Source: Candidatus Obscuribacterales bacterium (lineage in GTDB: Bacteria > Cyanobacteriota > Vampirovibrionia > Obscuribacterales > Obscuribacteraceae). Taken from it: a stretch of DNA of 64,000 nt. Of the stretch, positions 32,550 to 41,492 are shown piece by piece. A program made the position numbers and the translations under genes. Each line of letters starts with the position of its first letter. Within the stretch, counting starts at the first letter, position 1. The notes beneath the pieces were generated by a model that ran no database searches, had not been told where the DNA came from, and saw only the letters and a program-made list of their open reading frames with translations. The stretch spans positions 1 through 64,000 of the forward strand of contig JAIETF010000056.1 in the NCBI GenBank assembly GCA_019745415.1, in the 5' to 3' direction.

Positions 32550-34626
32550 AGCAACAATGAACTGGTTTCTCTATGCTGCTGTTGCCTTTGTCATCATTGG
32601 CGCAGTGGCTTTCGTTTGGCCCCATGACGAAGATGGAGACGACCTGTTAAAGTTTCACTCGCAGATGGATCTCTCGCGAGTGCAGCAAGTGATTCGCGAG
32701 AATCCAGCCACTGTCAAAACTATCACCTTTGTGCGAGTTAAGGGTGAGGCTTTCCCCGGTAAAGTGCTGCTCGACAGCTCTGGGGAAGAGAGTATCTGGA
32801 GTCCTCTCGCCGGCGAAGAGGAGTATCGTCGCATCAGTGCCACTGCTGATAGTGCTAAGATAGCAATCAACAGCAAGGTGGTCGAGCCTTCTCAGAAGAC
32901 ATCACTGGTCTTGCAGCTTGCCATCACTATAGTGCCTTGGCTGCTCTTCATGCTGGTTGGCTGGCTGATGTTCTCGAAAATGTCGGCAACCGCTCAGAAT
33001 GGTTCGCAGAATAAGAACGCCAAACTGACTCGTCTGGATCTGGTCTCGAAGAAAGTCTCGCTTAAAGACGTGGCGGGCATCGATGACGAGAAGCGCACCT
33101 TGGAAGAGCTTATCTTTGATCTCAAGCACCCCGAGTTGCTCACCAGTCTCAATGGTCAGATTCCGCGCGCTGTCTTGCTGAAAGGACCTCCTGGTGTGGG
33201 CAAGACTTATATCGTGCAAGCTATCGCTGGAGAGACCGGCATTCCGGTTTTGTCCGGCGCCGGCTCGGACTTTGTGGAAATGTATGTCGGTGTGGGCGCC
33301 GCCCGCATTCGCGATGCCTTTGCCCAGGCTCGGCGTTTGCGAGATGAGTTGAACTCTTGGGTGATAATCTTTATAGATGAGTTCACCTCTATCGGTCAGA
33401 ACCGCGCCGAAGGCAATAATAACGAGCACAAGCAGACTGTCGACCAGTTGCTGGTCGAACTGAACGGCGCCGGTGATTTGAATGAGCGCATTCTTTTCAT
33501 CGCCGCCACTAACCAACCTGAAGCGCTCGACGCGGCTGTGACCCGCTCTGGCCGGCTGGGTGATCTGGTTATCGAGATCTCTAAACCCGACAAGGACGGA
33601 CGCCTGGCTATCTTGAGAGTCAAGCTTGAGAACATGCCCATCGCCGATGATGTCGATCTTGAGAAGATCGCCAACGAGATGACCGGCATGACCGGCGCCG
33701 ATATCGATACCCTGGTGCGCAAACGGGCTCCGGCTCAGGCAAAGCGTCGCCTCCTGCGCGGCGTCTCGCCGGCTCTGCTCTTTTCTGAGAAGGGATTCCG
33801 AGTCTCGGACCATTTTCAGGCGGGGGCGGTGAAAATCACCATGGATGACCTTTGGGTTTCACTCATGGAGATGGTCTTGGGCAATATCAATGAGACCAAG
33901 GGCCGGCGACTCGATCCCCAGCTGAAGAGAATGATCGCCTATCACGAAACCGGTCATCTCACTGTCGCTATGCGTAAGTTGCTGCAGAATACTGAACGCT
34001 GGGATGGTCAGTATGGTGACGAGATTACCGATATCAGCATACTCGGTCCAAATGGCACCGGTGGCTTCGTGCGCACCAATCCCCGTCATGATATGCCCAC
34101 TGCTCGCAATCTCAAGTCGCGCCTGGCTGTCGCCATGGCCGGTAACGTCGCTGAATCTCTCTTCCTCGGCGAGACCACCGGTGGCTGTCAGAATGACGTT
34201 GAGATGGCAAATCGCATCATCAAGGTGATGATAATGCAGATCAATATGTCGGGCTATCATAACTTCCGCAAAGGTGAAAGCCTCATCAAGCTGCCGGCTA
34301 TTTCGGTCAAGCAGCAGGGTGGGTCGCGCTATCTGGGCGGCACCATGACCGAGGCTCCGCAGTACGGCATGTCCGATTATTCCGCTAGCCAGGTGGATGA
34401 ACTGATCAAAGTTTATCTCGAGGAAGCGGAAGCTGAGGCTCGGGCATATTTGCATGAAGAGAGGGAGTGGGTCGAGTATTTCGTGCCTGTCTTGGTCCAG
34501 AAGGAGCGCATGCGCTTTGCCGAGATCAAGGAGCACTGGGACCGCTTCCACAAGGGTAAGGATCTTTCCCGGTCCTTTGCCTTCGTTTATGATTGGGACG
34601 AGAACCACCAAGTCCCCAATTCATAA
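32530..34626 (+). CDS. Divergent FtsH-family AAA+ metalloprotease
   Basis: 698 aa; ATG 32530 is eight bases from AAGG, and ATG 32524 is possible. Two TM helices flank an extracytoplasmic domain (about residues 10-30 and 125-150). AAA domain: Walker A GPPGVGKT, pore loop MYVGVGAARIRDAF, Walker B VIIFIDEF, arginine fingers in RSGRLGD (canonical RPGRFDR). Protease domain: zinc motif HETGH, with the third ligand Asp in GGCQNDVEMA. All catalytic residues are present, but the family consensus is eroded throughout, unlike the canonical FtsH at 36675. It is therefore probably a specialised protease with a dedicated partner, the membrane protein upstream. Confidence 0.88.
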   Translation: MFPKLPKATMNWFLYAAVAFVIIGAVAFVWPHDEDGDDLLKFHSQMDLSRVQQVIRENPATVKTITFVRVKGEAFPGKVLLDSSGEESIWSPLAGEEEYRRISATADSAKIAINSKVVEPSQKTSLVLQLAITIVPWLLFMLVGWLMFSKMSATAQNGSQNKNAKLTRLDLVSKKVSLKDVAGIDDEKRTLEELIFDLKHPELLTSLNGQIPRAVLLKGPPGVGKTYIVQAIAGETGIPVLSGAGSDFVEMYVGVGAARIRDAFAQARRLRDELNSWVIIFIDEFTSIGQNRAEGNNNEHKQTVDQLLVELNGAGDLNERILFIAATNQPEALDAAVTRSGRLGDLVIEISKPDKDGRLAILRVKLENMPIADDVDLEKIANEMTGMTGADIDTLVRKRAPAQAKRRLLRGVSPALLFSEKGFRVSDHFQAGAVKITMDDLWVSLMEMVLGNINETKGRRLDPQLKRMIAYHETGHLTVAMRKLLQNTERWDGQYGDEITDISILGPNGTGGFVRTNPRHDMPTARNLKSRLAVAMAGNVAESLFLGETTGGCQNDVEMANRIIKVMIMQINMSGYHNFRKGESLIKLPAISVKQQGGSRYLGGTMTEAPQYGMSDYSASQVDELIKVYLEEAEAEARAYLHEEREWVEYFVPVLVQKERMRFAEIKEHWDRFHKGKDLSRSFAFVYDWDENHQVPNS

Positions 34627-34643
34627 AATCTAAAGTGTGTGCG

Positions 34644-34670
34644 AGAGAAGGGCGCTTTGCGCCCTTCTCT
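34644..34670 (+). terminator. Terminator of the divergent ftsH gene
   Basis: AGAGAAGGGCGC (34644-34655) and GCGCCCTTCTCT (34659-34670) form a perfect 12-bp stem with a TTT loop. Its right arm is duplicated by the tandem repeat that follows. Confidence 0.8.
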
Positions 34671-34736
34671 TAAAACTAGATCTAATACAGGCGCAAAGCG
34701 CCCTTCTCTTAAAACTAGATCTAATACAGGCGCAAA
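34659..34736 (+). repeat. 39-bp tandem duplication starting in the terminator
   Basis: Two identical 39-base units begin at 34659 and 34698. Each carries the terminator's right arm, AAAACTAGATCTAATACAGG and GCGCAAA. A third partial GCGCCCTTC appears near 34750. The left arm in the terminator can pair with either right arm, giving alternative hairpins. Confidence 0.85.
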
Positions 34737-34881
34737 GCTAAATAGACGGCGCCCTTCACTGGAGTAGAACATCTGTAGAGCCTTTCTCAATGAGCTGTCA
34801 TTACTTCGCGTGACGACATTTCATCGAGAAGCGCTTTGCTTCACTCTAGATATAGCTAGTTCAACTAACTATGAGGTAGTC

Positions 34882-35118
34882 ATGTTTGCAAAGCTGGCAA
34901 AGCCGCTCTATGAGATTCTTTTCGGCAAAGCCTCTATGGCGGTCTTTGTTGGGAAGAATCTTGTCGGGTTGGCTTTCTCGGTAAGCGGCTGCCAGACGGT
35001 CGAAGCTATGGCTTGCGCTGCTTCTCCTTGGCTTGCAGTTATCTCTGCCGATCTAGTCTGGTATAACATGCCGACTTTACTTCGACTCATCCGTCAGGAG
35101 AGAGTCTTGAGCCGTTGA
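34882..35118 (+). CDS. Small hypothetical protein
   Basis: 78 aa from ATG 34882 (GAGG nearby); the open frame extends upstream to a GTG at 34810. It is mildly hydrophobic in the middle (MAVFVGKNLVGLAFSVSG, then MACAASPWLAVISADLVWY) and ends basic. Could be membrane-associated. No family recognised. It is followed by a CT-rich run. Confidence 0.45.
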   Translation: MFAKLAKPLYEILFGKASMAVFVGKNLVGLAFSVSGCQTVEAMACAASPWLAVISADLVWYNMPTLLRLIRQERVLSR

Positions 35119-35172
35119 AGGAAGGGGGCGACCCCTTTCTTCTTCTTCTTTTTCTTCTTCTTTTGTGTGTGT

Positions 35173-35190
35173 AATACTAAGCGGTATAGT
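35173..35190. repeat. Dispersed element AATACTAAGCNGTATAGT, copy 1
   Basis: AATACTAAGCGGTATAGT lies between the gene at 34882 and that at 35307. Two further copies occur at 56932-56949 (one base different) and 62321-62340 (related). Each has an ATAC...GTAT inverted repeat with a 5-6 base centre and TATAGT/TATAAT at the right end, which could be a -10 hexamer. Confidence 0.6.
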
Positions 35191-35248
35191 GTAATTCGAA
35201 TTCCGCTTGTCAATTGCCGATGGCGGGTGTATTCTGGTCTTAACTTAT

Positions 35249-35296
35249 GTAAGTCTCTTCTGTCGTAAGTCTCTTCGGTCGTAAGTCTCTTCGGTG
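35249..35296 (+). repeat. Three 16-bp direct repeats before the thioredoxin-like gene
   Basis: GTAAGTCTCTTCTGTC, GTAAGTCTCTTCGGTC and GTAAGTCTCTTCGGTG follow one another without gaps, ending ten bases before the TTG start at 35307. The unit is not a multiple of three, so it is not coding. It lies in the 5' leader of the gene. Confidence 0.8.
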
Positions 35297-35306
35297 GCGG
35301 TTTGTT

Positions 35307-36587
35307 TTGTCCTTCAGTCGAACACTCGCTTTTTTGATTGTGTCTGGAATTTTCTTCTCCAGCGCACTGCCGCTTATGGCTGAGGATGCCAAAGTAGATC
35401 CTGGTCCAGAGCTTTCTATGGTCGTACCTGGTTCTGAAAACAAGACTAGGAGTCAGCGCCTGGCCACAACTCTGCCCTGGTATGCTGATCTCGATGCCGC
35501 GGCTGAAGCGGCGACGCGCCAGGGAAAGCTGGTCTTTTGGCTGCATTTGCTTGGCAATATCGATGGCTTTACTTGATCGGCCGGTAACAGTCTGAGAGCC
35601 GTGTCGCTTTCTAAGGAATCAACAATTGCAGAGCTGAAGCGTAACTTTATAGTCGGCTATCGCAATATTAAAGACGAAAAGTATGCAGGTAATTCGGGGG
35701 TGCATCCTCTTGATGGTGCTGCTGTTGGTACTACCAACGGTGCTGGTCCGCATAATGTGCAGATGTTTGTTTTGAGCGGCGACGGTACGGTTTTGCATTG
35801 TTTGCCTGGTTATTGGCAGTCTGATGACCTGAACTGTGAACTGGAATTGGCTAAGCGCCTAAATAATATTTGGCTGGACAAGGCTATGAAGTTAGCGGAC
35901 AAAAAGCAGCTTTTTGTCCGCCTGCATAAAGAGCATGCTCAAGCACATAGCGATGAGTTAAGGGCTCGCAGTCAGCTACAAGGGTTTGATGCTCTGCATA
36001 TTTACGAACATCGGCTTGAGCTGGGAGATTGCATCAGTGATAAGGAAGCTATAAAGGCTGTGCAAGACCCTCATAAAGGTGTGCCTATCGAGGCTTTCAA
36101 AACTACCGACCAGATTATGCATAGTCGCCTGGCCGAGCAACCTTTTGTTTCATACAAATCTTTCAACGTAGAAAAGTTTGCCGATTATGGCTGTCAATAT
36201 TATGACCGCGAAGAGCGAAAACTGGCCGAGAACCCTTATGATCACGCTTATAGGAAGCGCAGTCTGCGCGAGCTTACTGCTAGTCATAGTTCTGAGCCCA
36301 AGCCCCAGGCTAGATCGGAAAAGGCCGCGCCTCTCACTCTCAAGCAAGAATACATTAAGGCAATCGCCAATCAAAATTGGCGACTGGCGCTTCAGATTTC
36401 TGAAAAACTCATTTTGGAGAACCGGCAGCGCCCGCAGGCACAACCTTTTGAAATGCACGCCCTAGCTTGTCTAAAGCTCAATATGAAAAAGGAAGCGGCT
36501 AATAGTGCTCGGCGAGCTATTTATCTAGGTGCTAAGGGGCAAGGAGTGCGCTTGGTCTTGAGTAAGGCCCAGAGCAATTGTATTTAG
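35307..36587 (+). CDS. Thioredoxin-fold-like secreted protein with an in-frame TGA (candidate selenoprotein or broken gene)
   Basis: Two open stretches in the same frame, 35307-35576 and 35577-36587, are separated only by TGA 35574-35576. Read through, they make about 426 aa: signal peptide (SRTLAFLIVSGIFFSSALPL, cleavage near MAEDA), a thioredoxin-like core (KLVFWLHLLGNIDGFT, [TGA], SAGNSLRA ... FIVGYRNI ... HNVQMFVLSGDGTVLHCLPG), then a helical C-terminal region. The TGA falls right after the first core strand, where thioredoxin-fold proteins carry the redox Cys. A short hairpin (GAGAGC 35594-35599 / GCTTTC 35606-35611, loop CGTGTC) begins 17 bases after the TGA, within the range for bacterial SECIS. 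Alternatives: simple nonsense mutation Cys to stop, or sequencing error. Confidence 0.6.
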
Positions 36588-36674
36588 CCTTTCTTCGGCG
36601 CCTTGGTCTCGGCTTGTCAATGACATACAATTTCAAGGTCAGCATCAGCTGTTTCCCTTAACTTAGGTGGAATT

Positions 36675-38762
36675 TTGTCAGAATCTTCACCGCAGAAGCC
36701 GCTCACGCCAGAATCGCAATCTGGAAATAAGCCTGCAAAAGCAAGAATAAATCAAGAATCGTCCTCGCAAAAGTCTTCTGGTTTCAACAGTATTCGGCAG
36801 GCTGATGGTTCGGGCGGTAATTTCTCGAACTTTGATAATTGGCTCTGGTATCTGTTTCTCTCTTTCTGGCTGGCTGTTCTTTTCTCTGGTTTTTTCAACG
36901 CCGCTCAAACTGAGACAATTTCCTACAGCGATTTTATGAGCTATGTACAGAAAGGTTGTGTCAACGATCTTGTCATAAGCAGTCATGAAATTCGCGGTAA
37001 TTTGTCGGAATCTCAGTTGGCAAAGATGCCCGTTCACTCAGGCAAAGACTTTGAACAGACATCTAGCAAGCTGTCTAAAGAGCCATCTGGTAAGCCCGGT
37101 GAAACGCAATCGGAGAGCAAGTCGAATCCAGTCAAGACTCGCAAGTTTCGGACCATTAGAGTAGACGACCCTCAATTGGCTGCCAAGCTTGAGGTCAATC
37201 ACATCAAGTTTCAGGGCGAAATCGAAGATACCTTTGGCAAAGCTCTTTTGGGCTGGATTTTGCCGGTGGTCTTTTTTGTCGGTATGTGGTCGATGATTGT
37301 GCGTCGTTTTGGACCGAAAGATGGCTCGTCTACTGGAGGTCCGCCCGGTTTCGGCTTTATGTCGATAGAAAAGAACCGTGCCAGAGTCTATGTCGAAAGT
37401 AAGGTCAAGACTACGTTTGCTGATGTGGCTGGTGTCGATGAAGCCAAAGAAGAGCTACAAGAAGTGGTTGGATTCTTGCGCGAGCCCGAGCGTTACAATA
37501 GGCTGGGCGGGCACCTGCCTAAAGGTATTTTACTAGTCGGTCCTCCTGGTACAGGCAAAACCCTTTTGGCAAGAGCGGTGGCTGGCGAGGCCGGCGTTCC
37601 CTTCTTTTCAATCAGTGGTTCCGAGTTTGTCGAGATGTTCGTTGGCGTAGGCGCAGCCAGAGTGCGCGATTTGTTTGCTCAAGCTCAACGAAGTGCACCG
37701 TGCATAATCTTTATTGATGAATTGGATGCTCTCGGGCGGGCGCGTGGCGTTGCCAGCCTGGGCGGCGGGCATGATGAGAAAGAACAGACACTCAATCAGC
37801 TATTAGTGGAAATGGATGGCTTTGATCCTCGGCAGGGCGTGGTCTTGCTTGCTGCCACCAATCGCCCTGAAATTCTTGATCAGGCGCTTTTGCGAGCTGG
37901 TCGTTTTGATCGCCATGTACTAGTTGACCGACCCGATCGCATCGGGCGAGAGCAAATCTTGAGGGTGCATGTCAAAGGAAAGTCTCTCGATGAAGCCAGT
38001 GTCGATCTAAAGGAGATTGCCGCTACAACAGCCGGCTTTACCGGTGCCGATCTGGCTAATTTGATTAATGAGGCTGTTTTGCTCGCCACTAGACGCGGTG
38101 CCGAGAAGGTGCAAGGTTCAGACTTTACTCTGGCTCTGGAGCGCATTGTTGCCGGGCTTGAAAAGAAGAATCGCCTGCTCAACAAACTCGAACGTGAGCG
38201 GGTCGCATTCCATGAAATGGGGCATGCATTGGTAGCGATGTCTCTGCCTGGAGCCGATCCTATTCAGAAGGTCTCTATTATTCCGAGGGGCATAGGTGCA
38301 CTGGGCTACACGATGCAGCGACCTACCGAAGATCGATTTCTCATGTCACAAGAGGAATTAGAGAATAAGTTGGCGGTCTTGCTCGGTGGCAGGGCGGCAG
38401 AATCGCTTGTCTTCGCTAGTGTCTCAACCGGGGCTGCTGATGATTTGAGCAAGGCTACCGATGTGGCTCGCAGCATGGCCACACGTTATGGCATGGTCAA
38501 AGAATTAGGACCAATCACTTATGAGAATGATGGACAGACTATTCTGAATGGCTATCAAAACCCTTATCCAGATTCTAGGCACTTTAGCGAGGAAACTGCG
38601 CGCGAGATTGATTGTGCCGTTAGAGACTTGATAAATGCAGCGCAGGCGAGGGCTCTGGAAATTCTTACTGGCAAAAGAAGTAAGCTGGATGCTGCCGCCC
38701 AGCTATTGTTGTCGAAAGAGAGTCTAACCGGAGACGAACTTAAGCAACTATGCAGTGAGTAG
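36675..38762 (+). CDS. ftsH: ATP-dependent zinc metalloprotease FtsH
   Basis: 695 aa, TTG start at 36675 with AGGTGG five bases upstream. A ~45-residue Ser/Gln-rich N-terminal extension comes first, then TM helix 1 ([16 protein letters not shown]), periplasmic FtsH_ext with an inserted Ser/Lys-rich stretch, TM helix 2 ([16 protein letters not shown]), and the AAA domain: Walker A GPPGTGKT, pore [13 protein letters not shown], Walker [21 protein letters not shown] (A for P). The protease domain has HEMGH and third ligand Asp in [12 protein letters not shown]. Close to family consensus, so it is the general housekeeping FtsH degrading membrane and regulatory proteins. Confidence 0.95.
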   Translation: MSESSPQKPLTPESQSGNKPAKARINQESSSQKSSGFNSIRQADGSGGNFSNFDNWLWYLFLSFWLAVLFSGFFNAAQTETISYSDFMSYVQKGCVNDLVISSHEIRGNLSESQLAKMPVHSGKDFEQTSSKLSKEPSGKPGETQSESKSNPVKTRKFRTIRVDDPQLAAKLEVNHIKFQGEIEDTFGKALLGWILPVVFFVGMWSMIVRRFGPKDGSSTGGPPGFGFMSIEKNRARVYVESKVKTTFADVAGVDEAKEELQEVVGFLREPERYNRLGGHLPKGILLVGPPGTGKTLLARAVAGEAGVPFFSISGSEFVEMFVGVGAARVRDLFAQAQRSAPCIIFIDELDALGRARGVASLGGGHDEKEQTLNQLLVEMDGFDPRQGVVLLAATNRPEILDQALLRAGRFDRHVLVDRPDRIGREQILRVHVKGKSLDEASVDLKEIAATTAGFTGADLANLINEAVLLATRRGAEKVQGSDFTLALERIVAGLEKKNRLLNKLERERVAFHEMGHALVAMSLPGADPIQKVSIIPRGIGALGYTMQRPTEDRFLMSQEELENKLAVLLGGRAAESLVFASVSTGAADDLSKATDVARSMATRYGMVKELGPITYENDGQTILNGYQNPYPDSRHFSEETAREIDCAVRDLINAAQARALEILTGKRSKLDAAAQLLLSKESLTGDELKQLCSE

Positions 38763-38903
38763 CTAAGCAATGCTGTCTTGATCAAGAAAAACATCAAGAG
38801 AAGCATCAAGAAAAGCTGACTTGCAGTCTCTAATTGCTCTTTCGGAGTTCACTTTGGTTTCTTGGGTACTTTCTTAAGAGCTTCACTCGCGGGAAAAGCC
38901 CTC

Positions 38904-38940
38904 TTGACGATTGTAGAGTGTGTAGTATATGCTACACATA
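38904..38940 (+). promoter_or_regulatory. Promoter/operator of the XRE gene, probably leaderless
   Basis: TTGACG (38904-38909) and TATATG (38926-38931) with a 16-base spacer form a sigma-70-like promoter. An inverted repeat, TGTGTAG (38919-38925) and CTACACA (38932-38938), covers the -10 and the expected transcription start. The ATG of the regulator is at 38940, and no ribosome-binding site precedes it, so the mRNA is probably leaderless. The layout fits autorepression. Confidence 0.6.
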
Positions 38941-39296
38941 TGAGCGAATTTGGAGACTACATTAAAGCCCGACGCGAGCAACTGCAAAAGCAGAATGCTG
39001 CTGCCTTTTCTTTGCGAAAGGTGGCGGCGCAAGCCCAGATCGAACCTTCTTATCTCAGTAAGATTGAACGAGGTCTGCAGCCTCCGCCTGGTGAGGCAAC
39101 CATAGTTTCCCTGGCCTTAGCCCTTGGAGAGGATCCTGATGTCCTTCTCGCTCTGGCGGGGAAGGTTTCAGAGGAACTGAAAAAGATAATTCAACAGCGA
39201 CCAAAATTATTTGGTCAACTAATACGTCAACTCAAAGATATGCCTGATCACGCGGTTCTTCATTTAGTAAGAGAAGTGCGTGACGGCAATTGGTAA
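38940..39296 (+). CDS. XRE-family transcriptional regulator
   Basis: 118 aa from ATG 38940; the open frame begins 26 codons earlier, but that would run through the promoter. The HTH_3 domain is clear: FSLRKVAAQAQIEPSYLSKI followed by ERG. C-terminal helices are short (LFGQLIRQLKDMPDHAVLHL). It is 12 bases ahead of the gene at 39309, with TAAGGAG between, so the two form an operon. It probably represses its own promoter through the inverted repeat at 38919-38938. Confidence 0.88.
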   Translation: MSEFGDYIKARREQLQKQNAAAFSLRKVAAQAQIEPSYLSKIERGLQPPPGEATIVSLALALGEDPDVLLALAGKVSEELKKIIQQRPKLFGQLIRQLKDMPDHAVLHLVREVRDGNW

Positions 39297-39308
39297 GGAG
39301 ATTTCTCG

Positions 39309-40514
39309 ATGATAAGTCTGGAACACAATGAGCTTGTAATTTCCTTTCCCGAGGTGCACAAGCTTGCCCGGGTGGGTCTCAATTTTCAGAGAACACTGCG
39401 CATTCCCGACAATGACCAGGTTTATCCTCTGCCGCCGGGTTTGGGTTCCTTTCCTATGGTCCATGTCGATGATTACAAGAATACTATTCCAGCCAACTGG
39501 ATCGAGCACGGTGGAGTGGTTCTGCCTATGTATCAATCTGAAGCGATGTGGATCTGTTTTAATCCCAGATCGGCACCGGGAAGAGCTTCTGCTTACCCAT
39601 TTGCGATAAAGATTTCAACCGGCAAGATCGATGCCATTACCGGTGAGGAACTGAAGAAAGGTTTGCACCGTAATAAACAAGATTATGTTGTGGTGCCAGG
39701 ACAACCTTGGCTTGATGGTTATTGCGTGAAAAAGGGAGTAATTAGGCAGTTCGTGGCTATGCCGCTCGGACAAGGTTATTCAGCAGAAGAGCAGATCACA
39801 AAGAAAGCCGAATTTGGAGGAATCCAAATTGTGGTTTATCCACTCAAGGCAGAAGTTTATGAGCGACTCTACCCAGAGGGGTCCATCGATCAGCTGCGTG
39901 CTCGTTTGGGCAGTAATCCAGATGACTCTCCTTGGAATTGGGGCGCTAGTTCCAAAGGCGCAAAAAGCGGCTGGGGCTCGGCTTCTCCTTATTTGGATAT
40001 CGCCGGAGCTGCCTATCCACCAGCTCCTGGCGGTTCTGGAGGCTTTGAATCTACGGGAGCTTGGGGGGCTTCACCGGCCGCTTCTCCAGTACCCGCGCAG
40101 GCGTCTGCTATGAAAGCCGCAAAAGCTTTTGCTGCCCCTGATATGGGTATAGCGCCCGGAGGGCGAATGAAGCAAGAAATCTATAAAGACACATTCAGCT
40201 TGGATGATTGGGATATTGAAAACGGCAGTCGTTGCTTTATTCATCTCGCCAATTCTTTAGCCTGGAAGAATATTACCGGCGCCGTACCTCCACACGAGCC
40301 ACCTTCTGCGAATGTTTATGCTTGTTACGGGTTGCCTTGGTATGACTATTATGATGGTGATTTGGACGCTCTGAGCGGTTCCGGCAAGCTGGCCAATTTG
40401 AAAAGCGTTCAGGAACTGTCGCAGAAGAAGGGCGAGCCGATTGACAATAAGCCTTTGAAAAAACTTCCGGTTGTCAATCAGCCGCAGAAGCCGGTTAGAG
40501 AAGGCGATTTTTAG
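39309..40514 (+). CDS. Conserved protein of unknown function, partner of the XRE regulator
   Basis: 401 aa, with AAGGAG before the ATG. I recognise the conserved features of a family found across many bacteria but without assigned function: YPLPPGLGSFP, MYQSEAMWICF, PFAIKISTGKIDAITGE, VVPGQPWLDGYCVKKGVIRQ, and later GMxIAPGGRMKQEIY and SRCFIHLANSLAWKNITG. Between about residues 205 and 285 is a Gly/Ala/Ser/Pro-rich linker specific to this member. No signal peptide. Coupled to the XRE gene. A 38-bp palindrome at 40543 follows. Confidence 0.75.
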   Translation: MISLEHNELVISFPEVHKLARVGLNFQRTLRIPDNDQVYPLPPGLGSFPMVHVDDYKNTIPANWIEHGGVVLPMYQSEAMWICFNPRSAPGRASAYPFAIKISTGKIDAITGEELKKGLHRNKQDYVVVPGQPWLDGYCVKKGVIRQFVAMPLGQGYSAEEQITKKAEFGGIQIVVYPLKAEVYERLYPEGSIDQLRARLGSNPDDSPWNWGASSKGAKSGWGSASPYLDIAGAAYPPAPGGSGGFESTGAWGASPAASPVPAQASAMKAAKAFAAPDMGIAPGGRMKQEIYKDTFSLDDWDIENGSRCFIHLANSLAWKNITGAVPPHEPPSANVYACYGLPWYDYYDGDLDALSGSGKLANLKSVQELSQKKGEPIDNKPLKKLPVVNQPQKPVREGDF

Positions 40515-40542
40515 ATTTTCTGGTTTGCTTGGGTTTGTAGAT

Positions 40543-40580
40543 GAAATAGCAAGAAATTCTCGAGAATTTCTTGCTATTTC
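40543..40580. terminator. 38-bp perfect palindrome, probable terminator of the 39309 gene
   Basis: The sequence from 40543 to 40580 is a perfect inverted repeat without loop (left arm GAAATAGCAAGAAATTCTC). It lies 29 bases after the stop. There is no clear T tract after it on the plus strand, so it may be an RNA-stability hairpin rather than a terminator. Confidence 0.65.
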
Positions 40581-40659
40581 GCTGAATGCCGGATGCTGTT
40601 ATTTCTTTCGAGCTTACCTTGTTGTTTGGAGTATATTATAGGCAATAGTAGGAATGATT

Positions 40660-40691
40660 AAAAAAGCGAGGGATCTTATCGATCCGCTCGC
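40660..40691 (-). terminator. Terminator of the pyrophosphatase gene
   Basis: GCGAGGGATC (40666-40675) pairs with GATCCGCTCGC (40681-40691) with one bulged G. Read on the minus strand it is followed by TTTTTT, as expected for the gene ending at 40719. Confidence 0.8.
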
Positions 40692-40696
40692 CAGAA

Positions 40697-40720
40697 AAAT
40701 GAACCGATATCGGTTCATTT
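40697..40720. repeat. Palindrome copy 8 (24 bp, core AACCGATATCGGTT)
   Basis: A perfect 24-bp palindrome centred between 40708 and 40709, reaching into the stop codon of the pyrophosphatase gene (40719). The arms (AAATG/CATTT) differ from all other copies. Confidence 0.85.
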
Positions 40721-41492
40721 ATTTTCGACTTTTCTTTTCGTCTTTTTTGCGTTTGCCTGCTTTCGGCTTTTGGCTGGTGCAGTTTTCGTGCAAGCCTTCA
40801 CTCAAAAGCTGACGAAGCTCTTCTAGGCGGCTTTCCTCACTGCCAAATGCTGTCTCGTAGTCTTGCATGCTTTGGCGGATTACCTGCTGTGCGCGGTCTG
40901 GACCGTAGACCTCGTCGATATAGACCACCAGCTTGTCGTTGTCGCTCTGACCGGGAGGTCGCTTGTAGCTGAGGAAGTAATGCTTTAGGCGTTCAATTAC
41001 GCCGGGAGGAACTTCGCTCAAACTTTTGATATGCCCGAAGGTGATGTCGGCATCGAGAACGGCGATGATCTTGTCGTCGGCTTCCCCTTTGTCGACCATG
41101 AGTAAGCCGCCGATGACGCGTGCGCTCAAAAGGAGGTCTCCTTGCACGATCTCCTTTTCGGTGAGTACGCAAATGTCCAGAGGGTCTCCATCGCCTTTGG
41201 TGATTTTTCTTTTGGCGTGCTGGTTGGCTAGTTTACCGATCCCGTCACCGCAGTAGGTCTGGGGGATAAAGCCATAGAGCGTTGGGCTGACCGAAGAAAA
41301 GCGCTGGGGACGGTCGATTCGCAGATGTCCTGTGGCTTTGTCTAGTTCTAGCTTGACTGAGCCGGGTGGGACAATTTCGATATAGCAAGTGACAACTTCA
41401 GGCGCCTGTGGTCCAGCTGGAACGCCGTGCCAGGGGTGCGATTTGAAGATAGTAGAAAGCAGTTCTTTGAAGCGCTGGGTCTTCTTGTTCAT
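40719..41492 (-). CDS. ppa: Family I inorganic pyrophosphatase
   Basis: 257 aa. The family I signature DGDPLDICV is present, with upstream YGFIPQTYCGDG and downstream VIGGLLMVDKGEADDKIIAV. It hydrolyses PPi to two phosphates with Mg2+. It is longer than the usual ~175 aa; the extra length is in an N-terminal segment (~40 aa) and a Lys-rich C-terminal tail (KPKAGKRKKDEKKSRK), which could bind nucleic acid or membrane surface. The stop codon overlaps palindrome copy 8. Confidence 0.92.
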   Translation of the reverse strand: MNKKTQRFKELLSTIFKSHPWHGVPAGPQAPEVVTCYIEIVPPGSVKLELDKATGHLRIDRPQRFSSVSPTLYGFIPQTYCGDGIGKLANQHAKRKITKGDGDPLDICVLTEKEIVQGDLLLSARVIGGLLMVDKGEADDKIIAVLDADITFGHIKSLSEVPPGVIERLKHYFLSYKRPPGQSDNDKLVVYIDEVYGPDRAQQVIRQSMQDYETAFGSEESRLEELRQLLSEGLHENCTSQKPKAGKRKKDEKKSRK

